Below, piece after piece: positions 19,336-27,711 of a stretch of DNA of 30,965 nt. Within the stretch, counting starts at the first letter, position 1; the number at the start of each line of letters is the position of its first letter. The position numbers and the translations under genes are program-made. The notes under the pieces are model-generated. The model did no database searches and was not told where the DNA came from. It was given only the letters and a program-made list of their open reading frames with translations. Source of the stretch: CAYONP01 sp964405335 (lineage in GTDB: Bacteria > Armatimonadota > UBA10988); assembly GCA_964405335.1 (NCBI GenBank), contig CAYONP010000073.1:1-30965 (forward strand). The letters run 5' to 3'.

Positions 19336-20986
19336 CGTCACCCTCGCTCGGCGCGGTCAGCCGCGCCAACACCGCCGCCGACAGCCGCTGTCGGCACGAC
19401 CACCAGAGCAGGCGCCGGGCGAAGCAGTAGCCGCCGGCTTCGCGCAGCAGGCCCGCGGCCACCAGCGGGCCGAGACTCGCCTCGACCACCGACCTGCCCA
19501 GCCGCTCGCCCAGTGCCGTCGCGCAGAAGCCGAAGTCGGCCGGATCGGCCACGGCCGCGGCGGCCAGCAGCACGGCGCGCTCGGCCGGTGGCCGCGCGTC
19601 GACCGCCGCGTCCTCCAGCTCGCGCAGCCGCCACGGCAGCGGCTCCGGCGCCGACAGGTCGTCGGGCACCACGGCGCACAGCTCGGTCACGGCCAGCGGA
19701 TTGCCGCCGCTCCAGGCGTCGAGCCAGGCGAGCTGCTCCGGCTCCGGCTCGTCGCCGAGCAGATGCGCCGCCAGCGCCGCGGTCGCCGCGGTGTCGAGCG
19801 GCGGCACCAGCAGGCCGGCGAAGCCCTCGGGCGGCGGCTGCCGCGAGCCGCAGGCCAGCAGCCGGCCCGGCCGCGCGAGCGACAGATCGGCGTTGGCCAC
19901 GCCGTCGAGGATGACCGCGGCCGGCTCGCCGTCGCGCAGGCCGACCAGCGGGTCAACCTCATCACGCTCGAGACCGTCGCGCGCCCAGGCGGCGACCTTC
20001 CCGCCGTCGGCCTGTACCGTCCGCGCCAGTTCGAGCAGCAGCCGCGACTTGCCGCAGCCGGCCGGGCCGTGGAGCCAGACGGCGACCGACTCGCCCGCGC
20101 CGGCCCGGCGCCAGGCGGCGCGCAGTTCGCGCAGCAACGCGGCCTGGCCGCACAGCGGCGGGGCCTCGTCGCCGTGGCGCTCGGCCCAGGTCAGCGGCGG
20201 CAACGGCTCGAGCGCCAGGTAGACCGGGCGAGGTTCGGTCTCGCCCGGCGGCGTGACGGTCTCGCCCTGCAACTCGCAGCCAATCGCGCCGAAGACCTGC
20301 TGGTGGGTCTCCGGGCAGATGGCCACCTGGCCGCGATCGGCGAGCTTCTCGAGCGCGGCGGCATAGTCGCCCAGCTCGCCGGTAACCGTGCGCTTCCGGC
20401 TGGCGCCGAAGCCGACCAGGCTCCACAAGCCGGTGCCGGTAGCGACGCCGGTCGAGATGCCAAGCGCAACGCCGTGGCTGAAGTCGAGGGCGTTCAGCCG
20501 AGCCACCTCGTCGCGCATGGCCAGCGCCGCGCGCACGGCGCGCTCGGCCGACTGCTCGACCGCCTGCGGTACGCCGAAACAGGCGATCACCATGTCGCCG
20601 GCATAGTTGTCGACGTGGCCGCCGAATCGCCGCACCGCTTCGACCAGCGGCTCGAACACGCGATTGACGATCCTGGTTACCTCCTCCGGATCGCCGAGCA
20701 GCTCGGACATCGCGGTGAAGCCGCTCAGGTCGGCCTTGACCAGCGTCACCACGCGGTTCTCGTCGCGCAGTATCGCGTCGCCAGCGAGTCCGCCGCCGGC
20801 GACCTGAGGCTGCCAGGTACCGTTGGCCCAGTCGCTCCCGCAGCCGGCGCACTGCGGCTCGGTGACCGGCGTCTCGTGCCCGCAGACCGCGCAGCGGTGA
20901 CGCAGGGCGGTGCCGCAGGCCCGGCAGAAGCGGCGTTCGGGCAGATTCTCGGCGTGACAACGCGGGCAGACCAGGCCAGGCGACAT
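19304..20986 (-). CDS. Zinc-ribbon, class III cyclase-like and STAND/AAA ATPase signalling protein
   Basis: About 560 residues. Two zinc ribbons (CPRC with CRAC, then CAVC with CAGC) occupy about 1-52. A class III nucleotidyl cyclase homology domain spans about 80-260, with both metal aspartates (KADLSGFT near D88 and YAGDMVIACFG near D133). The transition-state Asn and Arg of the usual VNxAARL motif are replaced: the sequence reads GELGDYAAAL, with Asp and Ala there. An ATPase domain follows with Walker A GPAGCGKS near K315 and the DE-like AVILDGVAN. The C-terminal TPR arm usual in cyclase/STAND regulators is missing. ATG 20986 was preferred to a TTG at 20992. Catalysis is doubtful; a nucleotide-sensing role is inference. 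Confidence 0.83.
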   Translation of the reverse strand: MSPGLVCPRCHAENLPERRFCRACGTALRHRCAVCGHETPVTEPQCAGCGSDWANGTWQPQVAGGGLAGDAILRDENRVVTLVKADLSGFTAMSELLGDPEEVTRIVNRVFEPLVEAVRRFGGHVDNYAGDMVIACFGVPQAVEQSAERAVRAALAMRDEVARLNALDFSHGVALGISTGVATGTGLWSLVGFGASRKRTVTGELGDYAAALEKLADRGQVAICPETHQQVFGAIGCELQGETVTPPGETEPRPVYLALEPLPPLTWAERHGDEAPPLCGQAALLRELRAAWRRAGAGESVAVWLHGPAGCGKSRLLLELARTVQADGGKVAAWARDGLERDEVDPLVGLRDGEPAAVILDGVANADLSLARPGRLLACGSRQPPPEGFAGLLVPPLDTAATAALAAHLLGDEPEPEQLAWLDAWSGGNPLAVTELCAVVPDDLSAPEPLPWRLRELEDAAVDARPPAERAVLLAAAAVADPADFGFCATALGERLGRSVVEASLGPLVAAGLLREAGGYCFARRLLWWSCRQRLSAAVLARLTAPSEGDDDPVRLREGV

Positions 20987-21033
20987 GGGCAAGCTCGGGC
21001 CCCCGATTCGCGCCGGCCGGCCGGCCTCCTCTG

Positions 21034-21675
21034 CTACCAGCCCCGCTCCGTCAGCCAGGCGGGCAGCTCGGCCACACTCGGCAGCACCTCCGCCGCGCCC
21101 GCCGCGCGCAGCTCGGCCTCACCGCGGTGGCCGGTCAACACGCCGATCGGCAGCACGCCGGCGGCCACCGCGCAGGCGATGTCGGCGGTGAAGTCGCCCA
21201 CCAGTGCAGCCTCCGCCGGCGACAGGTCGAAGGCCGCCAGCGCCGCCCTCGCGTGGGCCGGATCGGGCTTGACCGCCGGCACGTCGTCGCGGCAGAGCAG
21301 CAGGTCGTGCGGCATGGCGATGCGGCCCAGCACCTGCTCGGTCACCTCGCGCGCGTTGCGGGTCAGGATGGCGATGCGCCGGCCCTGGCCGCGCAGCGCC
21401 GCGAGTGCTTCGGCTGCGCCGGCAATCGGGCGCGCCTCGGCCGCGGCGGCCATTTCGACGCGCCGGATGTGCGCCTCGGCGGCGGCGGCCAGTGGCGGCC
21501 GGTCACCGGCCAGCTCATCGACCAGCTCCAGCACCAGTCGCCGGTCGGCGTCGTTGGGCAGCACGCAGCCGGCCTCGCGCAGCAGGTCGAGCACGCCGTT
21601 GCGCATCAGGGCGAAGTCGATCGGCGAGTCGACCAGCGTGTGGTCGAAGTCGCACAGCACCGCACGGATGGTCAT
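21034..21675 (-). CDS. HAD superfamily hydrolase
   Basis: This 213-residue protein is probably a small-molecule phosphatase. HAD motif I is DFDHT (D9 nucleophile, D11 acid), motif II is ILTRN, motif III is the lysine in VKPDPAHA, and motif IV is LVGDFTADI. The helical cap (about residues 15-85) marks a C1-cap subfamily, as in phosphoglycolate phosphatase or pyrimidine 5'-nucleotidase. The ATG overlaps the pyrF stop (ATGA). The position after pyrF fits a role in pyrimidine nucleotide or metabolite dephosphorylation, but this is inference. An in-frame extension up to 22125 is an antisense-like read through pyrF and was not used. Confidence 0.9.
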   Translation of the reverse strand: MTIRAVLCDFDHTLVDSPIDFALMRNGVLDLLREAGCVLPNDADRRLVLELVDELAGDRPPLAAAAEAHIRRVEMAAAAEARPIAGAAEALAALRGQGRRIAILTRNAREVTEQVLGRIAMPHDLLLCRDDVPAVKPDPAHARAALAAFDLSPAEAALVGDFTADIACAVAAGVLPIGVLTGHRGEAELRAAGAAEVLPSVAELPAWLTERGW

Positions 21676-22406
21676 GCCAGCTCGGCCACCACGGCCCGTG
21701 CGGCGGCGACGGGGTCGTCGGCGCGGGTGATCGGCCGGCCGACGACGATGTAGTCGGCGCCCTGCTCGATCGCCTCGCGTGGCGTGGCCACGCGGCGCTG
21801 ATCGTCGCGCGCGCTGCCGGCCGGCCGCACGCCGGGCGTGACGATGACGAACCCCGGACCGCACGCCTCGCGCACCGCCCCCGCCTCGAGCGGCGAGGCG
21901 ACGACTCCGTCCAGGCCGCACTGCTGCGCCAGCTTGGCCAGTCGGCCGACCTGCTGGATCGGCGGCACCATGACGCCCAGCTCGTCGCGCAGCAGGCCCT
22001 CGTCGAGGCTGGTCATGACGGTCACGGCGATCAACAGCGGAGGCGTGACGGTGCCCTGCCGGGCCGCGGCGACGGCGCCCTCCATCATCTCCGAGCAGCC
22101 CGAGGCGTGGAGGTTGAGCATCCACAGGCCGCGGCGCGTGACCGCCCGCACCGCGCCGGCGACGGTGTTCGGGATGTCGTGGAACTTGGCGTCGTAGAAG
22201 ACCCGCAGCCCCGTCTCGCGCAGCCGATCGAGGATCTCCAGCCCGGCGGCGTGAACCAGCTCGAGCCCGACTTTGACCGCGCCGATCTCCGGCGCCAGCC
22301 GCTCGCCCAGCGACATCGCCGTCGCGGCGTCGGAGACGTCCAGGGCGACAATCAACCGCTCCCTCGGCGACAACTCAGTCAAGGTGATATCCGCTCCTCG
22401 GGTCAT
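21672..22406 (-). CDS. pyrF: Orotidine 5'-phosphate decarboxylase
   Basis: Catalyses the last step of de novo UMP synthesis (OMP to UMP plus CO2). About 240 residues, normal for the family. RLIVALDV begins the barrel; DAKFHDIPNTV carries the catalytic Asp-Lys-Asp set; VTPGVRP and the late YIVVGRPIT phosphate-binding region are intact. The start is uncertain: ATG at 22406 or 22415, or a TTG at 22382 lying just beside the pyrD stop with GGAG 11 nt upstream. The last would give the most typical N-terminus. All choices overlap the end of pyrD, so coupling is certain. Confidence 0.93.
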   Translation of the reverse strand: MTRGADITLTELSPRERLIVALDVSDAATAMSLGERLAPEIGAVKVGLELVHAAGLEILDRLRETGLRVFYDAKFHDIPNTVAGAVRAVTRRGLWMLNLHASGCSEMMEGAVAAARQGTVTPPLLIAVTVMTSLDEGLLRDELGVMVPPIQQVGRLAKLAQQCGLDGVVASPLEAGAVREACGPGFVIVTPGVRPAGSARDDQRRVATPREAIEQGADYIVVGRPITRADDPVAAARAVVAELA

Positions 22407-23343
22407 GCTCCCCATGCGCCGCGCCGACCAGCTCGGCCAGCGACGCGACGCCCCGTGCGCGCAGCCATTCGGCGAGCTCGTCGGCGACCCGCAGCGCCGC
22501 CGCCGGCTCGATGAAGCTCTGCGTCCCGACCGCCACCGCGCTCGCGCCGGCGAGGATGAACTCGAGCGCGTCGCGGCCGCAGGTGATGCCGCCCATGCCG
22601 ATGATCGGCACGCTCACCGCCCGCCGGATCTGCCACACGCAGCGGACCGCCACCGGCCGGATCGCCGGGCCGCTCAGGCCCCCGGTCACGTTGGCCAGCA
22701 CCGGCCGGCGCCGCTCGACGTCGATCACCATGCCGACCAGGGTGTTGATGGCGCTGATCGCGTCGGCCCCGCCGTCGACCGTCGCCCGCGCCAGCTCGCC
22801 GATGTCGGTCACGTTCGGCGAGAGCTTGACCAGCACCGGCAGCGCGGTCGCCTGCCGCACGGCGGCGGTCGCCCGGCGGGCCAGCTCGGGCTCGGCGCTG
22901 AACATCATCCCGCCCTGCTCGACGTTGGGGCAGGAGATGTTGACCTCGATGGCGGCCACGCCGTCGACGCCCTCGAACCGCGCCGCCAGCTCGCCGAACT
23001 CCTCGAGCCGGCCGGCGTTGAGGTTGACAATCACCGGCACCCCGTACCGCCGCAGCAGCGGCAGCTTGTCGCCGATGAAGGCCTCGACGCCGGGGTTCTG
23101 CAGTCCGATGGCGTTCAGCATGCCACTGGGCGTCTCGATGGTCCGCGGTGGCGGGTTGCCGGCGCGCGGCTCGAGAGTCAGGCCCTTGACCACCAGCGCG
23201 CCGAGGCGCCGCAGGTCGACGAGCTGGTCGTACTCCTGCCCGTAGCCAAAGGTGCCCGAGGCGGTCATCACGGGGCAGCGCAGCCGCAGGCCCGCGATGT
23301 CGCAGGTCAGGTCAATGCCCTCGCTGACCGTGGTACTGGCCAC
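22375..23343 (-). CDS. pyrD: Dihydroorotate dehydrogenase, class 1B catalytic subunit
   Basis: About 322 residues. Oxidises dihydroorotate to orotate, passing electrons through PyrK to NAD. FMN-barrel motifs include VMTASGTFGYG and KGLTLEPRAGNPPPR, the substrate-binding NAIGLQNPG, and NISCPNVEQGG, where the Cys is the class 1 catalytic base. GITCGRDALEFILAGA binds the FMN phosphate. The presence of pyrK nearby supports class 1B. GTG at 23343 has GGAGG 9 nt upstream; a GTG at 23349 is only 3 nt from it. The upstream neighbour, a Bax-inhibitor-like gene, ends with a terminator, so pyrD may have its own promoter, which I could not identify. Confidence 0.95.
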   Translation of the reverse strand: MASTTVSEGIDLTCDIAGLRLRCPVMTASGTFGYGQEYDQLVDLRRLGALVVKGLTLEPRAGNPPPRTIETPSGMLNAIGLQNPGVEAFIGDKLPLLRRYGVPVIVNLNAGRLEEFGELAARFEGVDGVAAIEVNISCPNVEQGGMMFSAEPELARRATAAVRQATALPVLVKLSPNVTDIGELARATVDGGADAISAINTLVGMVIDVERRRPVLANVTGGLSGPAIRPVAVRCVWQIRRAVSVPIIGMGGITCGRDALEFILAGASAVAVGTQSFIEPAAALRVADELAEWLRARGVASLAELVGAAHGEHDPRSGYHLD

Positions 23344-23404
23344 TCGCACCGGCCTCCGGCGGTTCGGTTCGCGCCGCGCGCGGCGCGCCCTTCTGGGTTA
23401 ACGA

Positions 23405-23440
23405 ACTCGGCCCGAGCAGGTCTCCCTGCCCGGGCCGAGT
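23405..23440 (-). terminator. Strong stem-loop after the Bax-inhibitor-like gene
   Basis: A 16-bp stem with one G-U pair and a GAGA (GNRA) tetraloop on the minus strand, starting 16 bases after the stop codon. It is followed by TTCGTTAACCC, a poor T-run, so it may act as a leaky terminator or 3'-end stabiliser before pyrD. Confidence 0.7.
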
Positions 23441-23456
23441 CGGATTGGAGGTGCGA

Positions 23457-24200
23457 TCAGCGGCGCCCACCGACGATGCGGAGCAGCGCCAGGAAGAGGT
23501 TCAGCAGGTCGACGAAGAGGCAGATGGTGGCGACCACCACATGCCGCTCGTCCATGCGGCGGAGCATGTTGCTGGTGTTGTACAGGATGCACCCGCCGGC
23601 AAAGACCACGATGCCCCAGGCGACCATCGTCATCGCCCAGTCGGACTGGAACACGAAGCCGTTCAGCAGCGCCGCGGCGACCAGGCCGATCCAGGCCATG
23701 TGCAGCCCGGCGCCGAGGAAGTTGAAATCGTGCTTCGAGAGGAACGCCACCACGGTCAGCGCGACGAAGATGATCCCCGTCAACGCACCGGCGATGCCGA
23801 CCACCTCGGGCGCGCCGCGGGCCACGCCATACCACCAGATGCTCGGCGCCGCCCAGGCGCCACAGATGCCGGTGAAGGCGAACAGGAAGACCAGGTTCAA
23901 CCCCGGCGTGACCGCGATGCGCCGGCCGAGCAACAGCATGACCAGCAGCGCACCCCAGATCAACAGGCTGTAGTTGGCCATCGCCACCACGCCGGCGGGC
24001 ACCGCCACCGGCCCGGCGCCGAAGTCCTCGGAGCCGACCGGCCGGGTGTTCATGACCATCGCCCCGGCGGCAATCGCCACCAAGATGCTGGCCAGCAGCA
24101 GGCTGTAGACCCGCTGGATGAACCGTAACCGGTCGCCACCGGCGGCCGCGGCATAGCCGGCGGTCCGCATCGGCGCGCCCATGTCAGGCTGATAACTCAT
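23457..24200 (-). CDS. Bax inhibitor-1/YccA family membrane protein
   Basis: The 247-residue inner-membrane protein has about seven predicted transmembrane helices, starting with LLLASILVAIAAGAMVM and ending with ICLFVDLLNLFLALLRIVG. The last helix with FVDLLNLFLALLRI is a signature of the YccA/YbhL/TMBIM family, whose members act as proton-sensitive calcium-leak channels or FtsH-associated proteins. The ATG has GGGAGG at 5 nt. It sits between pyrK (49 nt upstream) and pyrD (about 110 nt downstream, across a stem-loop), so it interrupts an otherwise paired enzyme. Confidence 0.93.
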   Translation of the reverse strand: MSYQPDMGAPMRTAGYAAAAGGDRLRFIQRVYSLLLASILVAIAAGAMVMNTRPVGSEDFGAGPVAVPAGVVAMANYSLLIWGALLVMLLLGRRIAVTPGLNLVFLFAFTGICGAWAAPSIWWYGVARGAPEVVGIAGALTGIIFVALTVVAFLSKHDFNFLGAGLHMAWIGLVAAALLNGFVFQSDWAMTMVAWGIVVFAGGCILYNTSNMLRRMDERHVVVATICLFVDLLNLFLALLRIVGGRR

Positions 24201-24249
24201 CGCATCCTCCCGCTAGCGGACCGGTTGGCCGCCGCGTCCATCCATCCTG

Positions 24250-25065
24250 TTATACCGCACACAGCGGTGACAGGGTTTCCCAAATCACCGTCTCGGCGTC
24301 GAACACCGGGCCCTCGGTGCAGACCCGCTGGTAGCGCTGCCAGCCCGGCGTCGTCGTCTCAATCACGCAACTCAGGCAGGCGCCCACGGCGCAGGCCATC
24401 CGCGCCTCGAGGCAGACCTGACACGGGATGCCCCGCTCGCCGGCCAACGCCGCCGTCGCCCGCATCATCGGCGTCGGGCCGCAGGCCACCACCTGATCGA
24501 CCGACTCTTCAGTCAAGTATCGCGCCAACGCCTCGACCGCGGTACCCTCGAATCCATCCGTGCCATCATCGGTGGCGCTGATTACCGTGCAGCCGGCGGC
24601 GGCGAACTCATCGCGGCAGAGCAGCCGGCTCGCCGTCCGCGCGCCGATGAACGCCACCCGCTCAAGCTCCGGCTGCCGCCGCGCGGCAAAGTGGAGCGGC
24701 GGGATGCCTACGCCACCGCCGACCAGCGCAACCCGCCGAGCAGACGGGTCGAGCGCAATCGGTCGTCCCCCGAGCGGGCCGAGCAGATCGAGCCGGTCGC
24801 CGACCCGTCGTCGGCTGAGCCACTCTGTCCCGGCGCCGTAGATGCCGACTACAAGGGTCGCCCGCGCGCCGTCGACGTCATGGAGCGAGATCGGCCGGCG
24901 CAGGCAGAGGTCGGGCGCGCCGACGGCGACATTGACGAACTGCCCGGGCTCGGCGGTGTGGAGGAACGGCGCCTCGAGCACGAGCCGGAAGTACTCCGGC
25001 GTCAGGCTCTCGCGGGCGATGATGTCTACCAAGCCCTGCCTCACCGATGGGCTCCGCGCGGGCAT
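24250..25065 (-). CDS. pyrK: Dihydroorotate dehydrogenase electron-transfer subunit
   Basis: The 271-residue FAD and [2Fe-2S] protein partners PyrD. The FAD-binding RRPISLHDV is followed by LLGPLGGRP, the NAD-binding VALVGGGVGIPPLHFAAR and ACGPTPMM, and four cysteines near the C-terminus (ACAVGACLSC and RVCTEGPVF) that hold the 2Fe-2S cluster. Length and order match the ferredoxin-reductase-like PyrK family. The chosen ATG lies 13 residues before the conserved domain; no clear SD is seen. Upstream is a repeat-filled gap of almost 400 bases. Confidence 0.94.
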   Translation of the reverse strand: MPARSPSVRQGLVDIIARESLTPEYFRLVLEAPFLHTAEPGQFVNVAVGAPDLCLRRPISLHDVDGARATLVVGIYGAGTEWLSRRRVGDRLDLLGPLGGRPIALDPSARRVALVGGGVGIPPLHFAARRQPELERVAFIGARTASRLLCRDEFAAAGCTVISATDDGTDGFEGTAVEALARYLTEESVDQVVACGPTPMMRATAALAGERGIPCQVCLEARMACAVGACLSCVIETTTPGWQRYQRVCTEGPVFDAETVIWETLSPLCAV

Positions 25066-25138
25066 GGTACCACGGCGGGGTCAGGCGCATCCCACCATGC
25101 GCTGGGCCCGGGCCGGCATATTCGTCATCCGACACTTG

Positions 25139-25464
25139 CAGGGCGGGCTGTGCCCGCCATTGAAGGCCCGACGGCACGGCGGGCTGTGCCGCCCGCGAAG
25201 CGGGAGACTCGAGGCAGCCATCCGAAGCGCTCGGGATGTCGCCGGACCGCCGGCGTCGCCCGGGCGTGTTGAAATGCGCGGCAGGGGCGGGTCGCAGACC
25301 CGCGCGAATGCCGACGAAACCGCTTCCAAAGCGGCTCGGTCTGTCGAAGGGAGGGTCTGAGAGCGGCCGCTACAACGACTGCCAACACGCCCGCCTCCGC
25401 CCGCGAATAACGGTCCGCAACGTTGCGCATGGGCCGCAGTCGATGGCGGGCACAGCCCGCCCTA
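25139..25464. repeat. Cluster of palindromic REP-like units between xylB and pyrK
   Basis: The noncoding space 25066-25461 holds no gene that I can support. Instead it has a REP-like hairpin GGCGGGC-TGT-GCCCGCC at 25142-25158 and the same unit inverted at its far end (25445-25461). On the minus strand the latter has a GTAG foot whose TAG is the xylB stop codon. The two 21-nt ends, AGGGCGGGCTGTGCCCGCCAT, are identical in inverted orientation, 325 bp apart. Inside are a related partial unit near 25172-25195, GCGGGTC-GCA-GACCCGC near 25287-25303, CCGCTT-CCA-AAGCGG near 25320-25334 and AGCGGCCGCT near 25361-25370, the last with a minus-strand GTAG. Confidence 0.7.
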
Positions 25465-27000
25465 CATATCGAGTATTCGGGCCGCCGCGTCGAACCCGGG
25501 CTTCAGCGCCGCATAGGCCGGGCGGTAGAGGGTCTGGTAGATCTCCTCGTACCGCGCCGCGTTGTGCGCGTCCGGCTCCTGGACGCTGACCGCGTGAATC
25601 AGCGCCGAACAGGCCTCTTCGACCGACGACCAGACCCCCGTGCCGACGCCGGCGAGCAGCGCGACGCCGAAAGCCGGGCCCTCGTCGACGTTGATCAGCG
25701 AGATGGGCAGGCCGAACACGTCGGCCTGGATCTGACGCCACACCGACGACCGCGCGCCGCCGCCGCTGGCCCGCACCTCGTCGATCGGCACGCCGCTGGC
25801 CTTCATGATCTCGACCGAATCGCGCAATCCGAAGGCGACGCCCTCGAGCACCGCCCGGGCCAGGTGTCGTTTGTCGTGCCGCAGGCCGAGGTTGAGGAAC
25901 GCACCGCGGGCGTTCGGGTCGGGGTGCGGGCAGCGCTCGCCGGTCAGGTAGGGCACAAAGACGAGCCCCTCGCAGCCCACCGGCGCGTGCGTGGCGGCCT
26001 CGCAGATCAGCTCGTAGGGGTCCTTCGCCAGCCGCGCGGCGACCTGCTTCTCGTCGGCCGCCAGGGTGTCCCGGAACCAACGCAGCGAGCCGCCGGCGCT
26101 GAGCATGACGCCCATCACGTGCCACTTGCCCGGCACAGCGTGGCAGAAAGTGTGGGTACGCAGATCGGCGTCGGTCGCCGGCTCGTCGGCCGAGGCGAAG
26201 ATGACCCCGCTGGTGCCCGTGCTGGCCCACAGCAGGCCGGGCCGCACGACGCCCGTGCCGACGGCGCCGGCGGCGCAGTCGCCCGCCCCGCCGACGACCG
26301 GCGTGCCGGCGCGCAGGCCGGTCGCCTCGGCGGCGGCGGCGTTGACCGTCCCGGTGGCCACGGGCGACTCGTGGACGGCCGGTAGCCAGGCGGCGGGGAT
26401 GCCAATCTTGTCGAGCAGCTTGTGCGACCAGTCACGGGCCGGGACATCGAGCAGCGCCGTACCGCTGGCGTCGCTGACCTCGGTCGCCAGCTCGCCGGTC
26501 AGGCGCAGGCGGAGGTAGTCCTTGGGCAGCAGGACGTGTCGGACGCGGTCGAAGTTGGCCGGCTCCTCATCGCGCAGCCAGATGATCTTCGGCGCCTGAA
26601 AGCCGGTCAGGATGGGGTTGCGAATGCTCTCGCGCAGCAGCGTCGGCCCCGCGGCGTGGGTGAGGGCGGCGCACTGGTCGGCGGTGCGCTGGTCGTTCCA
26701 CAGCAGCGCCGGGCGGATGACCTGCCCCGCTGCGTCGAGGAAGACCGAGCCGTGCATCTGGCCACTGAGCCCGATGCCACGCACCTCGCCGGGGTCGATG
26801 CCGGCCTTGGCCAGCACCGCGCGGATGGTCTCAACCGCGGCGCGCCACCAGTCCTCGGGGTGTTGCTCGGTCCATCCCGGCCGCGGCGTGAGCAGCGGAT
26901 ACTCGCTGACGGCCGAGGCGAGGGTCTCGCCCCGGTCGCTGTCGATCAAGATGGTCTTGGTGCCGGTGGTGCCGATGTCGATGCCGATCAGCGCTGCCAT
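25462..27000 (-). CDS. xylB: Xylulokinase
   Basis: The 512-residue FGGY-family kinase phosphorylates D-xylulose to xylulose 5-phosphate. The start MAALIGIDIGTTGTKTILID contains the phosphate-binding loop. LSGQMHGS is the xylulose-binding signature, WNDQRT follows, and GAGDCAAGAVG carries the catalytic Asp. GTSGVIFAS and VRASGGGARS are the adenosine-binding elements. The length is normal. ATG 27000 has GGAGG at 5 nt; an in-frame extension upstream has no family match and would run across the toxin gene. Its stop codon is part of a REP foot. It follows two toxin-antitoxin modules, so cotranscription with them is possible but not shown. Confidence 0.93.
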   Translation of the reverse strand: MAALIGIDIGTTGTKTILIDSDRGETLASAVSEYPLLTPRPGWTEQHPEDWWRAAVETIRAVLAKAGIDPGEVRGIGLSGQMHGSVFLDAAGQVIRPALLWNDQRTADQCAALTHAAGPTLLRESIRNPILTGFQAPKIIWLRDEEPANFDRVRHVLLPKDYLRLRLTGELATEVSDASGTALLDVPARDWSHKLLDKIGIPAAWLPAVHESPVATGTVNAAAAEATGLRAGTPVVGGAGDCAAGAVGTGVVRPGLLWASTGTSGVIFASADEPATDADLRTHTFCHAVPGKWHVMGVMLSAGGSLRWFRDTLAADEKQVAARLAKDPYELICEAATHAPVGCEGLVFVPYLTGERCPHPDPNARGAFLNLGLRHDKRHLARAVLEGVAFGLRDSVEIMKASGVPIDEVRASGGGARSSVWRQIQADVFGLPISLINVDEGPAFGVALLAGVGTGVWSSVEEACSALIHAVSVQEPDAHNAARYEEIYQTLYRPAYAALKPGFDAAARILDM

Positions 27001-27053
27001 GCCTGCCTCCGCGCGGGGGACTCTAGCAGGCGCGGGCGGTCGAGGCAATCGGC

Positions 27054-27317
27054 TCAGCGCGGGCGGTAGGCCTGGTCTCGCCGCGCAATCTCTACCACGG
27101 TGACCAACCCCGCATCGGTATCGACTCGATACATGATCCGGTAGCCGCCGACGCGCACACGAAGCATGTCTCGATCTCGGGCCAGACGGACGGCTCCATC
27201 GTGGAACGGATCCTCGCCCACTCGCCGCAGCGCCGGCAGAAGACGGTCCTGCACATCGGGTGGCAGCCTGCGGATCGCACGCTCGGAGTGGGCGTTCAGC
27301 TCGACCCGATAGCTCAA
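27054..27317 (-). CDS. RelE/ParE-family toxin (module 1)
   Basis: The 87-residue protein has the RelE fold pattern: SYRVELNAHSERAIRRLPPDVQDRLLPALRR as two helices in separate stretches, then LRVRVGGYRIMYRVD and VEIARRDQAY. RelE family members are ribosome-dependent mRNA interferases; ParE relatives target gyrase, so activity is not certain. It starts with a TTG whose last two bases overlap the TGA of the antitoxin gene, so the toxin is made after the antitoxin by coupling. It is clearly paralogous to the second toxin at 27712, with the same length and the same GxYRxxYRVD core and RRDxAYRPR end. Confidence 0.85.
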   Translation of the reverse strand: MSYRVELNAHSERAIRRLPPDVQDRLLPALRRVGEDPFHDGAVRLARDRDMLRVRVGGYRIMYRVDTDAGLVTVVEIARRDQAYRPR

Positions 27318-27658
27318 GTCGTTGGCGCCCCCGTGGCGGGAGGGGCACCGGTCGGGTCACCGCCCTTCTCCGCCCGCTCGGCGGCGATGGCGGCTTCGAC
27401 GGCTTCCAGGCTCACGGTCGGCTGGCCGGCGCACTCGGCCTCAACCCGCAGGGCCGACTCCAGGGCGAGCTCGTCTTCGCGTTCGTCCGCCGCGGCAAGC
27501 AGCCGTTGATACTCGCTCCACGGCAGTATTGCGGCCCGCAGCTCGCCGCCGCCGGTGGCGACGAGCACCGTCTGCCCTTCGGCAACCTGCGCCAGCAGCG
27601 CTTCGAGGCCGCGCTCGTTGGACGTCGCGGTCGTCTCTGAGGCGGTCGCAGTGGCCAA
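27314..27658 (-). CDS. Phd/YefM-like antitoxin (module 1)
   Basis: About 114 residues. The core EALLAQVAEGQTVLVATGG, then RAAILPWSEYQRLL, resembles the Phd/YefM N-terminal domain, which binds DNA and dimerises. The rest is rich in Ala and Glu and should wrap the toxin. TTG 27658 is preferred as start because AGGAG lies 6 nt upstream; an upstream GTG at 27706 lacks an SD. It overlaps the toxin gene by TTGA. Likely autoregulated with its toxin, as in the family. Confidence 0.75.
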   Translation of the reverse strand: MATATASETTATSNERGLEALLAQVAEGQTVLVATGGGELRAAILPWSEYQRLLAAADEREDELALESALRVEAECAGQPTVSLEAVEAAIAAERAEKGGDPTGAPPATGAPTT

Positions 27659-27711
27659 AGCACTCTCCTGGTCCCGGTTAACCCGCTGTGCGGGCGGTCG
27701 GCGCAATCGGC

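Noticed and set aside
17686..19914. 742-codon plus-strand frame
   Set aside because: Antisense to the well-supported ligase, epimerase and cyclase-like genes.
25370..26230. 286-codon minus-strand frame near xylB
   Set aside because: Out-of-frame shadow of xylB, which has intact kinase motifs.
27001..27360. N-terminal extension of xylB
   Set aside because: It runs across the toxin gene in another frame; the family N-terminus and a good SD are at 27000.
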